Position numbers and translations under genes: made by a program. Below the pieces are notes generated by a model. That model was not told the DNA's origin. It made no database searches and saw nothing but the letters and a program-made list of their open reading frames with translations. From Saprospiraceae bacterium (lineage in GTDB: Bacteria; Bacteroidota; Bacteroidia; Chitinophagales; Saprospiraceae), in NCBI GenBank assembly GCA_016717105.1, contig JADKGF010000029.1, positions 1 through 63,488 on the forward strand: DNA of 63,488 nt, in the 5' to 3' direction. Of this stretch, positions 1-11,700 are shown piece after piece; within the stretch, counting starts at the first letter, position 1, and each line of letters begins with the position of its first letter.

Positions 1-1070
1 GCCTACAGTTAGCACCTGTGTGGTGGTAGTTTTTCTTTAAGTTTTGTATTAAGTAATCTGACAGGATCTGTGCCAATTACGATTGGTCACTTAACACTAA
101 ATGGTCAAAACACACCCTTATTCTACCAATACCGGTTATACTTGGAAAATAGCATTACAAAGTGCGGATTCACTAATTGTGTATGAATTTTGTTCATTAT
201 TGACAAGTCTTCCATTCTGTATATCTGATACCATAGTCAATCCATGTTACCAACCGAATAATAATCAATGTACAGTTTCCAATTTTGTGGTGACGCCTGA
301 TACAAGTTCTTGTTCGGGTGCAATGATGAACCTTGTTTTTGGTTATTCGGGTATTAATTTCGGTGCGAGTGGATATACAATTTCAACAGTACAGGAATCA
401 ATCAAGATGTTGCTCTATCAGATACTACATTACTTACGCTCAATGCAGATTGTAATGAAAATATCATCGTCACCATCACAGATGCCAATGACTCCTTGTG
501 TACAGCGGTAGATACGGTCGACGCATTGTGCTGTCCGTGTGATGCCAATATTACGATCGCTCAAAGCGTCTGCGATAATACGACCTTTGATGCTAATATT
601 TCCATCCAAAATCTGATCGGATCTTGTACAAATTACAACTGGAACTTATCGATAAATGGCCAAAATTATGCATTAGATACAACCAATACAGGATTTTGGT
701 TTCCGGGAATTAGCAACAGTGACTCTTTGTTGGTTTATCATTTATGTAACCTTGTTCCCGGTATTTCAACTTGTTTTGACTTTACGTTTGTAAATCCTTG
801 TTTTATTATAGCGACCGACGACACAAAATTGATGATTATCTACAAGTCAGTATAGTAGGAGGTACCTACATTTTCCGTTAAAACAAATTTACCACAGACC
901 TACCTATCAGTATGTATAGTATCGATGGACAATCTATCACGTCGGAAATTATACTATCACCATTGTCTTCTATAGACATTGATATAAGTCGTTGGCCGAA
1001 TGGTGTTTACATCCTTAAGTCACAGATTTTGGGCAATCAAGTAGATAAAAAACTGGTGAATGTGAGGTAA
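1..1070 (+). pseudogene. C-terminal part of a T9SS-secreted surface protein, frame broken at least three times
   Basis: The gene enters from the left edge. Read across frames it has two similar modules of about 90 residues, each with a LNGQN/INGQN motif, an S-D-SLLVYxxC stretch and ending FVNPC or IVNPC. A T9SS type A sorting domain follows, with SMYSIDGQ, the turn SRWPNGVYILK and a terminal KKLVNV. It is presumably exported and attached to the cell surface. The reading frame changes near 100-115, near 390 and near 815-900. Each shift restores recognisable protein, so sequencing error is as likely as decay. The function of the modules is unknown to me. Confidence 0.6.
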
Positions 1071-1434
1071 AATGTTGTTATATTTTGACGAATTTTTTAA
1101 GATTGGTACCTGACTTTGTGGTAATTTTTAAAAAGTAGATACCGGATCTATTCAGATGTTTACTTTAAGATTTAAATTATGGTGCGACAACCAGAAGTTT
1201 GTCACTTGGAATTAGAAATGTATTGATATTGCTTCAATGTGGATAACCATGAGAAAGGTTCGGACTATATCTACAAATCAAATTCAATTGTGTGGATTTT
1301 TGTAACTCTATCAAATCCTATAATCAGCAGGTGGCAAACTTGTGGAAGCCACCATTAAAAATATAAACTTTGTTCCATCCAAACCAATGCCTTAATTCTC
1401 TTTAGATGAATTACGTATCAACATTTAACCAAAT
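1071..1434. other. non-coding gap
   Basis: About 360 bases of AT-rich sequence between the end of the surface-protein gene and the small lipoprotein gene, which run towards each other. I see no convincing reading frame, RNA gene or strong hairpin here. Confidence 0.5.
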
Positions 1435-1734
1435 TTAATACTCAAGGATCAAATAAAAAGTTACATAATTTAAAGTTATTAAGCTCCCGCCGCCTGTAAG
1501 TGAAAAATTCATCACATATTTATCTGTACAACCACAGTCAAAGGCACCTTCATTAGCAATTCATCACTTTTGCTCCACAGGTTAGTTGCCAACTTTAAAA
1601 TTGATCTGATCTACAATTGCATACTCCATCATTGCATAATTGAAGTCGGCCACAACTTGACTGCAATGTTTTTCTTTTTCGCATCCGAGCGAGAAAAGAA
1701 AAAATGAAAAAATAATTAAATTGTAAGTTCTCAT
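1435..1734 (-). CDS. small lipoprotein, probably frameshifted
   Basis: An ATG at 1734 opens a 50-residue frame beginning MRTYNLIIFSFFLFSLGCEK. This is a signal peptide with a lipobox (SLGC), so the product is probably a lipoprotein. The frame closes at 1582. Continuing through two frame changes near 1585 and 1548 gives a cysteine-containing extension (GAFDCGCTDKYVMNFSL) ending at 1435. I infer the intact protein to be about 95-100 residues, with the breaks from indels. No family recognised. A longer overlapping frame at 1595-1825 lacks these signals and was not chosen. Confidence 0.45.
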
Positions 1735-1875
1735 GATTATGTTTTTTTAAAATGATTATACCAGTTTTTAAAATCGAAGTCAATATACTTATAATATTGA
1801 TATTTTTCTTTTTTAATCTAAACATTTACTTCTGAGTTATTGCTAGTGCCCTAAATCAACAAGCTAAAATTAAGA

Positions 1876-2610
1876 TCACTTAAAAGTCAATGTACCGAAG
1901 GTGTAATATAGCCCGAACTGAAAGCCATTATTGGCTAATTTTAAGTAGTTATTGGTAGTTTGGCTAGAAATTACGTTGCCATTATCCAGTACTTTCTCAT
2001 TCAAAGTAAATGGCACAGTATTCTTAAAGCCATTATGGACACTTTGTGCAAAGAAATTGAGCTGTCCACGTTTACCTAAATTATATTTTGCACTGATGCC
2101 AAGTCTAACACTTAGATAATCGTTAAATTCAAAAACACCCGATCGAATGTCACTTGGATCTATTTTTAAGGTAGTTATATTCTCAATATTGTTACCGGCT
2201 AAGCGTGATATCTTTGTTACTTCTGAGGACCGAAAAACAGGTTTGTCAAAAGACACGCCAGCATCGATACCCAATGCGAATCCTGACTTTTCTGATTGAA
2301 TGAAATTGTAGTTAAATATCAATGGAATACTTACGAATTCTACCCTATAATTTGTAAAGTTTTCAAATTCTATATTTTGAAATTTAAATTCTAGTCCTGA
2401 CTTTATTTTAAATTTGCTACTGAAGCTATAATCTACATTTAAGGATGCGCCATATAGATTGGATATATGTATTTTATCTTCATTTAGGTAGTTTTTTGTT
2501 TCGGTGTTTGTGATGAGTTGATTGAGTCCTATACCGAGTTGAAAACCTTTTTGACTGGATAGAATAAACGGAAAAGTAAGTGAAAAAATGCAGAAGATTA
2601 ATGTTCTCAT
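1876..2610 (-). CDS. outer-membrane beta-barrel protein (PorT/OMP_b-brl_2 type)
   Basis: The start is placed at the internal ATG at 2610, giving MRTLIFCIFSLTFPFILSSQ, a clean signal peptide. The longer upstream extension has no export signal. The mature 245-residue protein alternates short amphipathic strands (FKIKSGLEFKFQN, VEFVSIPLIFNYNF, LSVRLGISAKYNL) and ends with an aromatic terminal strand (FGLYYTFGTLTFK), as in small Bacteroidota porin-like barrels. Its role is unknown. It lies downstream of a secreted T9SS protein on the same strand with a short gap, so the two may be co-transcribed. Confidence 0.7.
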   Translation of the reverse strand: MRTLIFCIFSLTFPFILSSQKGFQLGIGLNQLITNTETKNYLNEDKIHISNLYGASLNVDYSFSSKFKIKSGLEFKFQNIEFENFTNYRVEFVSIPLIFNYNFIQSEKSGFALGIDAGVSFDKPVFRSSEVTKISRLAGNNIENITTLKIDPSDIRSGVFEFNDYLSVRLGISAKYNLGKRGQLNFFAQSVHNGFKNTVPFTLNEKVLDNGNVISSQTTNNYLKLANNGFQFGLYYTFGTLTFK

Positions 2611-2641
2611 GGTGCTTTTAGATTTGGTTGTGATGAAAGAA

Positions 2642-3628
2642 TTAAACTTTGATAAATTTGTACGAATGTGTGCCTGTTTTGTCAAGTAACATAAGGATGT
2701 AAGCACCTGTATGGAGCGCTTGTGTATTTATATTTTTGGACGTGCCGGAAAGCAATTGATTACCAAGAAAATCGTAAATAATATAGTTTTGGAAGATGGC
2801 ATCGTCAGGGATATTTATTTCATTGTGCACCATGTTTGGGATAGCAATAGCAGGAGATTGATCATCAGTTTTTGATGGATTTTTTCTAAATCTGCAGACT
2901 GTGTTTTTTTCTGGAATGAACGTGATACCTGGAAAGTCTTGTGACCAAGTATCTGCAAAAGTTATGGTAGGATTATCATTGAGATTTCCGCTGATATTTA
3001 TATTTTCATTCAATGAGTAATTTGATATCGTTAATGCAAATGGGTAGAAATTTCCACTTAAGCTTTCTTTGATGCCTAATCCAGGCTGATACAATTCTGG
3101 TAAAATAAATGACTCGCCAAATCTAATCTCTAAATCACCATTCTCCCAAAACCATTGTTGAAACGAAAAGTGATTTTTTTCGAATTTGGGTCTATCTGGA
3201 TCTTCTTCGTAAACTACCTTTTTAAATTCAAAAATGAACACCTTTTTTCCATCTATCTCTGTGTGGTTATATCTGAAATCAGAATCTAAATTTGCTACAG
3301 GTTCTTTTTCTACATGTAGTCTAAAGTGCTTGCTAAATAAGTACATCGGATACTCCTCACAGCCTTCAATATATCCAGTAGAATTATTGTCAAAAATGAA
3401 TGAATGTAAAATTGTATCGAAATATGGAAATTCAAAACCAAATTCGAACTCTTCTTCAAAGACAAAATATAATGGCGTTTGCGCCGCTTTTTCCAAGCCT
3501 AGTGATGTATAGTCAGTCAATGTATCGTAAGGTATTTCTTCAATCTCCACATGGTAAGATTGACATTTTCCATTTTTAGGGAATACGCACACAAGGCACG
3601 TAAAAAGAAGAATTAATAAGTTTCGCAT
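2642..3628 (-). CDS. secreted protein with T9SS type A sorting domain
   Basis: 328 residues. A signal peptide (MRNLLILLFTCLVCVFPKNG) precedes a body of unknown fold rich in acidic and aromatic residues. Around residues 250-328 is a typical T9SS C-terminal domain: the motifs IYDFLGNQLLSG and TGAYILMLLDKTG and the basic end YKFIKV. The product is likely exported through the outer membrane by the type IX machinery. The substrate or activity cannot be told from sequence. The intergenic space to the downstream barrel gene is about 30 bases. Confidence 0.7.
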   Translation of the reverse strand: MRNLLILLFTCLVCVFPKNGKCQSYHVEIEEIPYDTLTDYTSLGLEKAAQTPLYFVFEEEFEFGFEFPYFDTILHSFIFDNNSTGYIEGCEEYPMYLFSKHFRLHVEKEPVANLDSDFRYNHTEIDGKKVFIFEFKKVVYEEDPDRPKFEKNHFSFQQWFWENGDLEIRFGESFILPELYQPGLGIKESLSGNFYPFALTISNYSLNENINISGNLNDNPTITFADTWSQDFPGITFIPEKNTVCRFRKNPSKTDDQSPAIAIPNMVHNEINIPDDAIFQNYIIYDFLGNQLLSGTSKNINTQALHTGAYILMLLDKTGTHSYKFIKV

Positions 3629-3770
3629 ATGTTTTTTTATATTTACTTTACTTAACGGTTTATTCAGAATTATAGCTGCTGCCCCAAATCTTAAAGTAAA
3701 GTTAAGGTTGAAAAATTTGTCAATAGGATGAAGGTAAAAACATATTGATATTTAGCTTATTTTTGCAGCT

Positions 3771-4766
3771 ATGATTACAAGATTAGACAAAATAGAAAGA
3801 ATAGTTCAAAAAGGTACATTACTGAAATCGGTGCAGTGTAATTGCCATCTAGTTCTAGAAAAACGAAGAAAATATTTGTTCATTCTACCGTTTATGATAT
3901 TTGTCCTACAGTTGGAGGCGCAAATATTTTTGAAAGCTCCAGAAAAGAAAACATTCATGTATGAAAAGGAAGAAATTTCATATTATGACTCTTGGGCTTC
4001 ACAATTGCGAATAGCTAATGCAATTGTATTAAAAAAGGATTCATTAATCAAAGAATTAAAGTTTAATGATTTAAATAATGCGTATTGGAATCGCTTTGTT
4101 ACTTACTTTAAAATGGTACCTAATGATGCAAATGATATTTATTATCTTTTTTTTGATGGTATAGAGTTTGATAAAGATGAGTTTTGTTATAAATATAGAA
4201 CTATTCTAAGGGACAAAACAAGAGAAACAGTAAATACAGGTCATAGACTTAAACATTATATTAACCAAGTAAAATTAATGGATAATGTTTGTGATTGTGT
4301 TTTCAAAAGTTACAATCCGAAACTACTTAAAATATTGGATGAACTAAAAGAGAATGATCAGAATTTAAGAAATAAGTTTGAAGTATTGCCTTTTGCCCAA
4401 AAAAAATTGGATTCTATAAATTTAACCATTGTATTGGATCTATACGAAAGATATGGCTACTTAAACAGAAAGCTTGTTGGAGTTGATTATGAGGCCCACA
4501 TGTTTTATATCATATTACATTCTGACTTAGAGACAATGGAAAGATTTCTACCTATTATCCATAAAGAAATAGAAGAAGGGAGATTGAGTCCAAGCGTTTA
4601 CCCATTATTGCATGACAGAATTAATATGCTCAAAGGTTTGCCTCAAGAGTTTGGGACTCAAAATAAATATAACCCAAAACTAAAAACTTATGAACTTTAC
4701 AAGACTATTGGCAAGGTTCAAGTCAATATCAATAGGAAAAAGTACGGTATGAAACCTTTGGAGTGA
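3771..4766 (+). CDS. hypothetical secreted protein
   Basis: 331 residues in the annotated frame. A hydrophobic export-like segment (KYLFILPFMIFVLQLEAQ) begins only about 35 residues in. The true start may therefore be further down, for example near residue 29, although no good ATG is available there. The rest is hydrophilic, largely helical, with several Tyr/Lys-rich stretches. No family recognised. A TATTTTTG element, matching the Bacteroidota -7 consensus TAnnTTTG, ends five bases before the ATG at 3771. This supports either a near-leaderless mRNA or a downstream start. It converges with the XRE gene. Confidence 0.55.
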   Translation: MITRLDKIERIVQKGTLLKSVQCNCHLVLEKRRKYLFILPFMIFVLQLEAQIFLKAPEKKTFMYEKEEISYYDSWASQLRIANAIVLKKDSLIKELKFNDLNNAYWNRFVTYFKMVPNDANDIYYLFFDGIEFDKDEFCYKYRTILRDKTRETVNTGHRLKHYINQVKLMDNVCDCVFKSYNPKLLKILDELKENDQNLRNKFEVLPFAQKKLDSINLTIVLDLYERYGYLNRKLVGVDYEAHMFYIILHSDLETMERFLPIIHKEIEEGRLSPSVYPLLHDRINMLKGLPQEFGTQNKYNPKLKTYELYKTIGKVQVNINRKKYGMKPLE

Positions 4767-4825
4767 CTTAGAAAAGTATTAAAATCACATTAAAAAATTC
4801 ATTACTTTTATTTCTTCAGACAACA

Positions 4826-5026
4826 TCAGTCATCCTCTTCCAGAAAGAAAATCTCATTTACAGCTTTGCCAAAAAAGGCGGATAACTTCAATGCCAGGAC
4901 TGTAGATGGTACATATTTCGCAGCTTCGATAGAATTGATCGCTTGTCTTGATACGCCTATGACTTTGGCCAATTCATCTTGCGTAATGTCTTTTATGGCC
5001 CGTTCTACTTTTAAATTATTCTTCAT
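4826..5026 (-). CDS. small XRE-family HTH regulator (YgzD-like)
   Basis: 66 residues, essentially a single helix-turn-helix of the Cro/CI type. The recognition region is QDELAKVIGVSRQAINSIE, followed by the conserved KYVPSTVLALKLSAFFG helix and NEIFFLEED. Such small regulators typically sit beside a membrane protein gene, as here: its start overlaps the end of the upstream membrane protein by 11 bases, implying translational coupling. It probably autoregulates the pair. The target signal is unknown. Confidence 0.85.
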   Translation of the reverse strand: MKNNLKVERAIKDITQDELAKVIGVSRQAINSIEAAKYVPSTVLALKLSAFFGKAVNEIFFLEEDD

Positions 5027-5510
5027 TGACGACCGTTTTTTGCGACTTATAAATCATATATCTGAAAAATATGATGAAGAATATTACTGTTGTAAACATA
5101 TTAAAAATCATCACCATCAAGAAGTCTAAATTATAAAAAAATACAAAACAAATTATCAAAAACCCATAATTGACATACGTGGCCATCACCAAAGCATCCA
5201 GCCTCACCTTTCGGATAAATTCATCTTCTTCTTTTTCTTTCGAAAATGCTATGAATAACAATGCAAAAATATTCAACAAGCCTATGATAGTCTGAGTGAA
5301 GTTTACGTTTATTATTTGAAACCAATGACCTTGAGTTTTGGGACTGATCAGTGGGACTGAATCACTTTTATAGATAGTAATCATGCGACTATCTAAGATA
5401 TCTAGTGTAAAATTATCAAACAAAACCAGCATGCCCAAAATCGCCGCAGGAACCAAAATAATCCAACCAAGTTGCCTAAAAGTGTGTGGCAATAAAATAT
5501 TTGCGCCCAT
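5016..5510 (-). CDS. four-helix integral membrane protein paired with XRE regulator
   Basis: 164 residues with four predicted membrane segments: WIILVPAAILGMLVLF, TQTIIGLLNIFALLFIAF, VMATYVNYGFLIICFVFF and MVMIFNMFTTVIFFIIFF. A charged cytoplasmic stretch KEKEEDEFIRKVR lies between helices 2 and 3. This topology and the coupled YgzD-like regulator fit the small DUF2178-like membrane proteins found next to such regulators. The function is not established. A TACATTTG -7-like element lies about 32 bases upstream (5542-5549, minus strand), without a clear -33 box. Confidence 0.7.
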   Translation of the reverse strand: MGANILLPHTFRQLGWIILVPAAILGMLVLFDNFTLDILDSRMITIYKSDSVPLISPKTQGHWFQIINVNFTQTIIGLLNIFALLFIAFSKEKEEDEFIRKVRLDALVMATYVNYGFLIICFVFFYNLDFLMVMIFNMFTTVIFFIIFFRYMIYKSQKTVVNEE

Positions 5511-5724
5511 TTTTATAGATTTAAGATGAAAAAATCAAACACAAATGTAATTTATTTTATTCTAAATGTAAAGAATAGATTACAAATTATCATGTATAAA
5601 CGACATTATTGAATAAATATTATGTTTTACACTTTTTTAAATTATGAACTTTATCATATTTCATAAAATCCAAAAAACTTTTAACTTCGCACATCATTTC
5701 ACAACCAACCAAATAAACGCATTC

Positions 5725-8592
5725 ATGCCATCAAATACCCTGACCCATTTTGCACAAAGACATATCGGAGTTTCCAGCCATGAATTGACTTCCATGTTGC
5801 AGACTATAGGTGTGCCTTCATTGGACCAATTGATCAATGAAACAGTGCCCGCAGGCATCCGTATGGATAAACCTTTGAAACTACCTGAAGCATTGACAGA
5901 ATATGAATATCTGACGATGCTCGATAAGATTGCAAAAAAAATAAGGTGTATAAAAACTTTATTGGCCAAGGATATTTTGGTACCATCACGCCATCGGTTA
6001 TCCTTCGGAATATCTTCCAAAATCCAGGTTGGTACACGCAGTACACGCCATATCAGGCAGAGATATCTCAGGGTCGTCTAGAAGCTTTGCTCAATTTTCA
6101 GACTATGGTATCCGATCTTACGGGTCTGCCGATAGCCAATGCATCTCTACTCGACGAAGGTACGGCTGCAGCCGAGGCGATGACAATGTCTGAAAGCATT
6201 CACAATAAAAAAAGGAAAAACAATCCGGCTACTAAATTTTTTTGTGGATCATAAGGTTTATGCCCAGACGCTTGATGTTTTGATAACTAGGGCAGAGCCA
6301 CACCATATTGAAGTGGTTACGGGCGATTGGAAGACATTTGGTTTTTCTGACGAATATTTTGGTGTGCTGATCCAATATCCTGATGGTGAAGGACAAGTAC
6401 ATGATTATAAAGCATTTGCGGCAAGCTGCAATGCAAAAGAAATCCAAGTAGTAGTGGCCGCTGACATTATGTCTTTGGTACTTCTGACGCCTCCGGGCGA
6501 ATGGGGCGCTGATGTAGTCGTAGGTAATACACAGCGATTCGGTGTGCCAATGGGATTTGGTGGGCCACATGCTGCATTTTTTGCAACCAAAGAAGACAAT
6601 AAAAGAGTTATCCCAGGAAGGATCATCGGTATGTCCGTAGATGCGTTTGGCAATCCAGCGCTTAGGATGGCATTGCAGACCAGAGAGCAGCATATCAGAC
6701 GTGAAAAAGCCACTTCCAATATCTGTACAGCGCAAGCTTTGCTGGCAATAATGGCTGGTATGTACGCGGTTTATCACGGTCCGGATGGAATGCGCGCTAT
6801 CGCTAAAAAGATCCATGAATTGACCGCTATACTTGCTGAAAATCTTAAAGCCAATCAAAACAAGGTCACCACAGATCAGTTTTTCGATACCATCACAGTA
6901 CAAGCCGATAAAGAAACGTTGAGAAATCTCAAAGCGTCAAGTAATGGTGCAGGAATGAATTTTTATTTCCAAGGTGATGACAAAGTGAGCATCTCTGTAG
7001 ATGAGACCGCTACGATAGAAGATATCAAAGCTATTGTAGATCTTTTCGAAAATGTGACTGGTGTCAAGTCTAGATTTAATGGATCAGTCTCAAGTCATTT
7101 GGGAGATTTGGAGCGGCAAAGTGCGATCTTGACACATCCAGTATTTACTACATACCACACGGAAAGTAAGATGATGCGCTATATCAAGCGCTTGGAGAAT
7201 AAAGATTTGTCATTGGTACACTCTATGATTTCGCTTGGATCTTGTACGATGAAGCTCAATGCAGCAAGTGAAATGATACCTGTGACTTGGCCTGAGTTTT
7301 CGGCAATGCACCCATTTGCACCAGCAGATCAGACCGAAGGATACCAACAGATATTTACTGAACTTGAAGCATACCTTACAGAAATTACTGGTTTTGAAGC
7401 GTGCTCATTGCAACCCAATTCTGGTGCTCAAGGCGAATATGCAGGATTATTGACCATCAAAGCCTACCATGATGACAGAAATGATCAACATAGAAATGTG
7501 GCCTTGATACCATCATCTGCTCATGGTACCAATCCAGCATCGGCTGTGATGTGTGGTATGGAAGTGATCGTAGTAGCTTGCGACGAAAAAGGTAATGTGG
7601 ATGTCGAAGATCTAAAGGCTAAAGCAGACCAATATAAGGATAATTTGTCTTGTTTGATGATCACGTATCCGAGTACACATGGTGTTTTCGAGGCGACGAT
7701 TAAGGATATATGTGATACCATCCACAAAAATGGTGGTTTAGTCTATATGGATGGCGCCAATATGAATGCACAGGTAGGTCTTACAAGCCCGGGCATTATC
7801 GGTGCCGATGTTTGTCACCTAAACTTGCACAAGACATTTGCCATACCACATGGTGGTGGCGGACCAGGCATGGGACCAATCTGTGTAAATAGCAAACTTG
7901 CACCTTTTTTACCAGGTCATACATTGGTGACTACCGGTGGATCTAAGGCAACCCATGCAGTATCTTCTGCACCTTTCGGAAGTGCTAGTATCTTATTGAT
8001 ATCTTATGGTTATATCAGGATGCTCGGACCAGATGGACTGACTAATGCCACAAAATATGCTATCCTCAATGCCAACTATATTAAGGCACGACTTGAAGGT
8101 GCTTATCCGATTTTGTATTCAGGCGAAAATGGTAGAGCAGCACACGAGATGATCGTTGATCTCCGACAGTTCAAAGCAGCAGGCGTCAGTGCTGAAGATG
8201 TAGCTAAGCGATTGATGGATTATGGTTTCCATGCACCTACACTTTCATTTCCAGTAGCAGGTACGATTATGATCGAGCCTACAGAAAGCGAAGACAAAGC
8301 AGAATTGGATAGATTTTGTGATGCACTGCTAGAGATCAGAAAAGAAATCGATCAGGTCGCCGCTGGTGAGATGGATGTACACTCCAATGTACTCAGCAAT
8401 GCACCACATACGGCAAGAGTGATCTCATCTGATGAATGGACCTATGGGTATAGTCGTCAGAAAGCAGCGTATCCATTGCCTTATTTGATCGATGGATTCA
8501 AATTTTGGCCAAGTGTGGCGAGAGTGGATAGTGCCTTTGGTGATAGAAATCTCGTATGCGTATGTCCACCTATCGAGGAATATATGAAGTGA
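5725..8592 (+). CDS. gcvP: glycine dehydrogenase (decarboxylating), P protein, two frameshifts
   Basis: The PLP-dependent P protein of the glycine cleavage system decarboxylates glycine and passes the aminomethyl group to the lipoylated H protein. The start ATG at 5725 gives MPSNTLTHFAQRHIG. The N-terminal half and C-terminal half follow in order, with the PLP lysine in LNLHKTFAIPHGGGGPG near residue 703. Corrected length is about 955, normal for a single-chain GcvP. The frame breaks near 5940 (run of A) and near 6238 (run of T). Sequence on both sides aligns with the family, so assembly error is likely. It stands alone; gcvT and gcvH are not in the window. Upstream TTAACTTCGCAC resembles the element before the 19468 gene. 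Confidence 0.93.
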
Positions 8593-8599
8593 TATGATT

Positions 8600-8642
8600 G
8601 ATTATGGACTTTCTATTTGGTGAAATATTAAAGTCCATAATC
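8600..8642. terminator. bidirectional hairpin terminator
   Basis: A perfect 13-bp inverted repeat, GATTATGGACTTT at 8600-8612 and AAAGTCCATAATC at 8630-8642, separated by a 17-base loop. It starts 7 bases after the gcvP stop and lies between convergent genes, so it can serve both gcvP and the gene at 8737. It lacks a long T run, so the mechanism may not be strictly intrinsic. Confidence 0.7.
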
Positions 8643-8736
8643 GAAAATAACTTGGTTCTTGCGGCACAGTGGTTAAACATCCAAGATAACGGATACTTAA
8701 TACCTTTTGAGTTGTATTAGAGTAGGGCCAATAATT

Positions 8737-11700
8737 TTACAATATGACCAATTTTAAAATTATTTTATTTCTCTGACCTATTGAAACTATGTAAATTCCT
8801 GATGGGAGTTGAGTGTTAATCCATGTGTTTTCAGATATATTGTCTTGGAATACTTCTCTACCGTGTGTATCTAAGATTGAAATTTGTAACTTTTGATCAT
8901 TTGCCACTTGGGTATTCTGGATCATAAATCCGCCATCTGATGGATTTGGAATAATCTTGTAAGACTGGGAATTATAAATATCATCCAAGTTGGAGACAAT
9001 AAAAGAAATACACGGCGATGTAGATTCACAAATCCCATTTTTGATCAACAGCGCATAATTTCCTGATTTGCTTGGTGCAAATGATAATTTGACTTCACCT
9101 TCGATTATTGCATTGCCATTATCACAATCTAACCATTGGTAGTTATTGGCCGTAGTATCCACCGCTTGCAATTGATTTCCTATGACCGTTATCATGTTAT
9201 TGGGCAATGAATCTATATGGACCTTATAGGTTACGATGCTATCACAGCCAGCGACACCTTTTAGATTTAGGTTGTATTGACCAGATTCTTTTACTATGAG
9301 ATCCCCAATCATAACTGAGTCACAAGCATTTATTTGATATTGGTAATTTTGGTTTATACAATTGCCTTGTCGGTACATAAAAGTGTAGGATTCTGTTGTG
9401 TCTTGCTGGTTGCCTATGGCGAAGACCTTGAAAAATATTGCACCACCAACACTTGATGTAGGAATAGGTAGCGTGGATTTCCAAGTATTATTATTTTGTA
9501 CAAATGGAATCTTATTCCCAAGAGATTTGTCATCATGTGACCATTGCAAATAGACTTGTTGTAGCTTATCGGGATAATCTACTAAGGCTGAGATTTCCAT
9601 AGGAAGATTTATAGGCTGAGATTCAATCGTTATGGGTTCACTTGTATCAATCTTTTTTATTTTTGGGAAATTGGCTCTGCCTTTTAGTGAAGTTTTCCAT
9701 AGACCGCGTCCCCAAGTTCCTGCAGTTAACGAATTGGATGCATAATGAATATCCAAATCATTGACAGCCACACCTGGCAATTTAGTCCCAAATAGCTCCC
9801 AAGAATTACCTTTCATTGGCTTATAAAAAACACCTACTTCGGTTGCAAGATAAATTATTTTTTCCTTGCTATGGTCTATTAATATGTCGTTTATTGGAAT
9901 TCCTCCTAAGTTATAGGTAATATTGGTCCAAGTGGAGCCAAGATTATGAGAAATGAAAATGTTTTTGTCTGATGTTTCATAAGGACTGAATCCCACTACC
10001 AAAGTTGAGTCGTGTTTTGGATCAATGCCGAATGTGCTAATATAGAAATTGGGAAGATTTGATGTACGATTTTTCCAAGTTTTGCCTTTATCATCACTTA
10101 CCATTACTTCTGTATTGTGTGTTGTAACTAAAATATTGGCATTAATATTTCCAAAAGCTGCATTTTTAATTGGGCCCATATTGGGTGAACCTACTTTTTC
10201 CCAAGAGCCTGCTTCTCCCCAATTTTTATTTTTGTATAGATTTGTTCCAGCATGATATACCATCATTTGGTCATCAGGATCTATCAATAACGGTGCTGTC
10301 CAACCAGCTGACATATAATCAGTTTCTGGGTTGAAACAAAAATCCTTCGTAAGTCCTCCATCTAGAGTTCTGCTTCTAGAACCAAATTGATAACTACTCA
10401 TAAAATAATTAGAATTGATTGGGTGGACAATGGCATTAGTTCCATCTGCACCATCAAATTCAATCCATGTATCTTCTGACCTAATGCTACTACCGCTATC
10501 TTGAGATCCACCTATTGTAACATTTTCATTAGATTGTGAATTACCTATTTTATAAAATTCTCTGATGCAAGTGCCTTCATTTAATCTTGTCCAAGATGTT
10601 CCATTATCTAGGCTTTTGGCCAAGTAACCATCAGTAGTCGCATAAAAAACACCACCAATACATTGTATGGAAACTAAATCTGCATGTATATATGTCGAAT
10701 CTGGATTTTTGTTATTCCAATCTGTAATTTCAGTAAAATCGAGTCCACCATTTGTTGATCGTTCAGCGTTTACATATCCACCTATTATTATTTGGCTATT
10801 GATGTCCGATATGGCTACATCTGCAAATACATTAGAACTCAATTTTCCTAATTTTTGGAAATTGGCACCATAATCCTTTGAAACATACAAATATTCTCTG
10901 CCTGTATAATAGATAAATGTGGGATTCAATTTGGACACAGCTATTGAACCTGGAAAACCATTATTGTCTATGATATTTGCACTTTTTGTAAATGAAATTC
11001 CCATGTCTTTCGAAATTTCAATTGCATTCGGATTATTACTATTAGAATCGTATACATATATCAGATCTTTATTTGTAGGATGAAATGCAATCTCTGATAC
11101 CCTTGCATCTTGTATAATCACATCAAATGATTTCAAATTATCCGTAGATCTAAATAATCCCTCGGTCGTACCTATAAAAACCAGATCTTTTACAAGTGGA
11201 TGATAGGCTATAATTTTCACACCTAACTGACTTCCTAGGCCACCGAATCCATTTTCTGGATTCATGATTGTTGGTTGCCATGTCTCACCTGCATCCGTAG
11301 ATCGAAATACGCCATTAGATATATTGGTCCAAGATTGATTGCTGCTTATCAGGATTTCATTGTAATTATTAGGATTCATATCCATCGTATAGACACCGGC
11401 TGTCTCAAGCCTGTCCGTGGTGTTTTTCCAAGAAGCACCACCATCAGATGTTTTCCAAAATCCACCACTACGTGAACCAATATACATGATATTTGTATTG
11501 GATTTATCTATTTCAAAACATTCAATTCTTCCTAATCCGGCGTTGTAGTTGTGGGTAATTGAATCTATACGATGTGGTCCCAAATCTACCCATACTTCAT
11601 CACTGATGCTTGTTCTTTTATTATTAGCATCTTGCATTTTTTGCTTTTTATCGTTTGGTAATAGGTAATTTATATTTTTTCTATTGCCATTAGGATAGTA

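Noticed and set aside
1071..1434. Possible decayed gene in the gap
   Set aside because: No frame of useful length in any direction and no recognisable protein fragment.
1595..1825. 76-residue frame starting MFRLKKKNINI
   Set aside because: Out of frame with the lipoprotein signal MRTYNL...LGC, which is the better reading.
4826..5510. Toxin-antitoxin pair formed by the XRE regulator and membrane protein
   Set aside because: The partner is a four-helix membrane protein and shows no toxin domain; a YgzD-type regulator pair is a simpler reading.
5511..5724. Glycine riboswitch before gcvP
   Set aside because: The 214-base gap shows no recognisable aptamer cores or paired stems; only AT-rich sequence and a TTAACTTCGCAC element.
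6232..6903. 223-residue frame antisense to gcvP
   Set aside because: It lies wholly within gcvP and shows no family features; a shadow frame.
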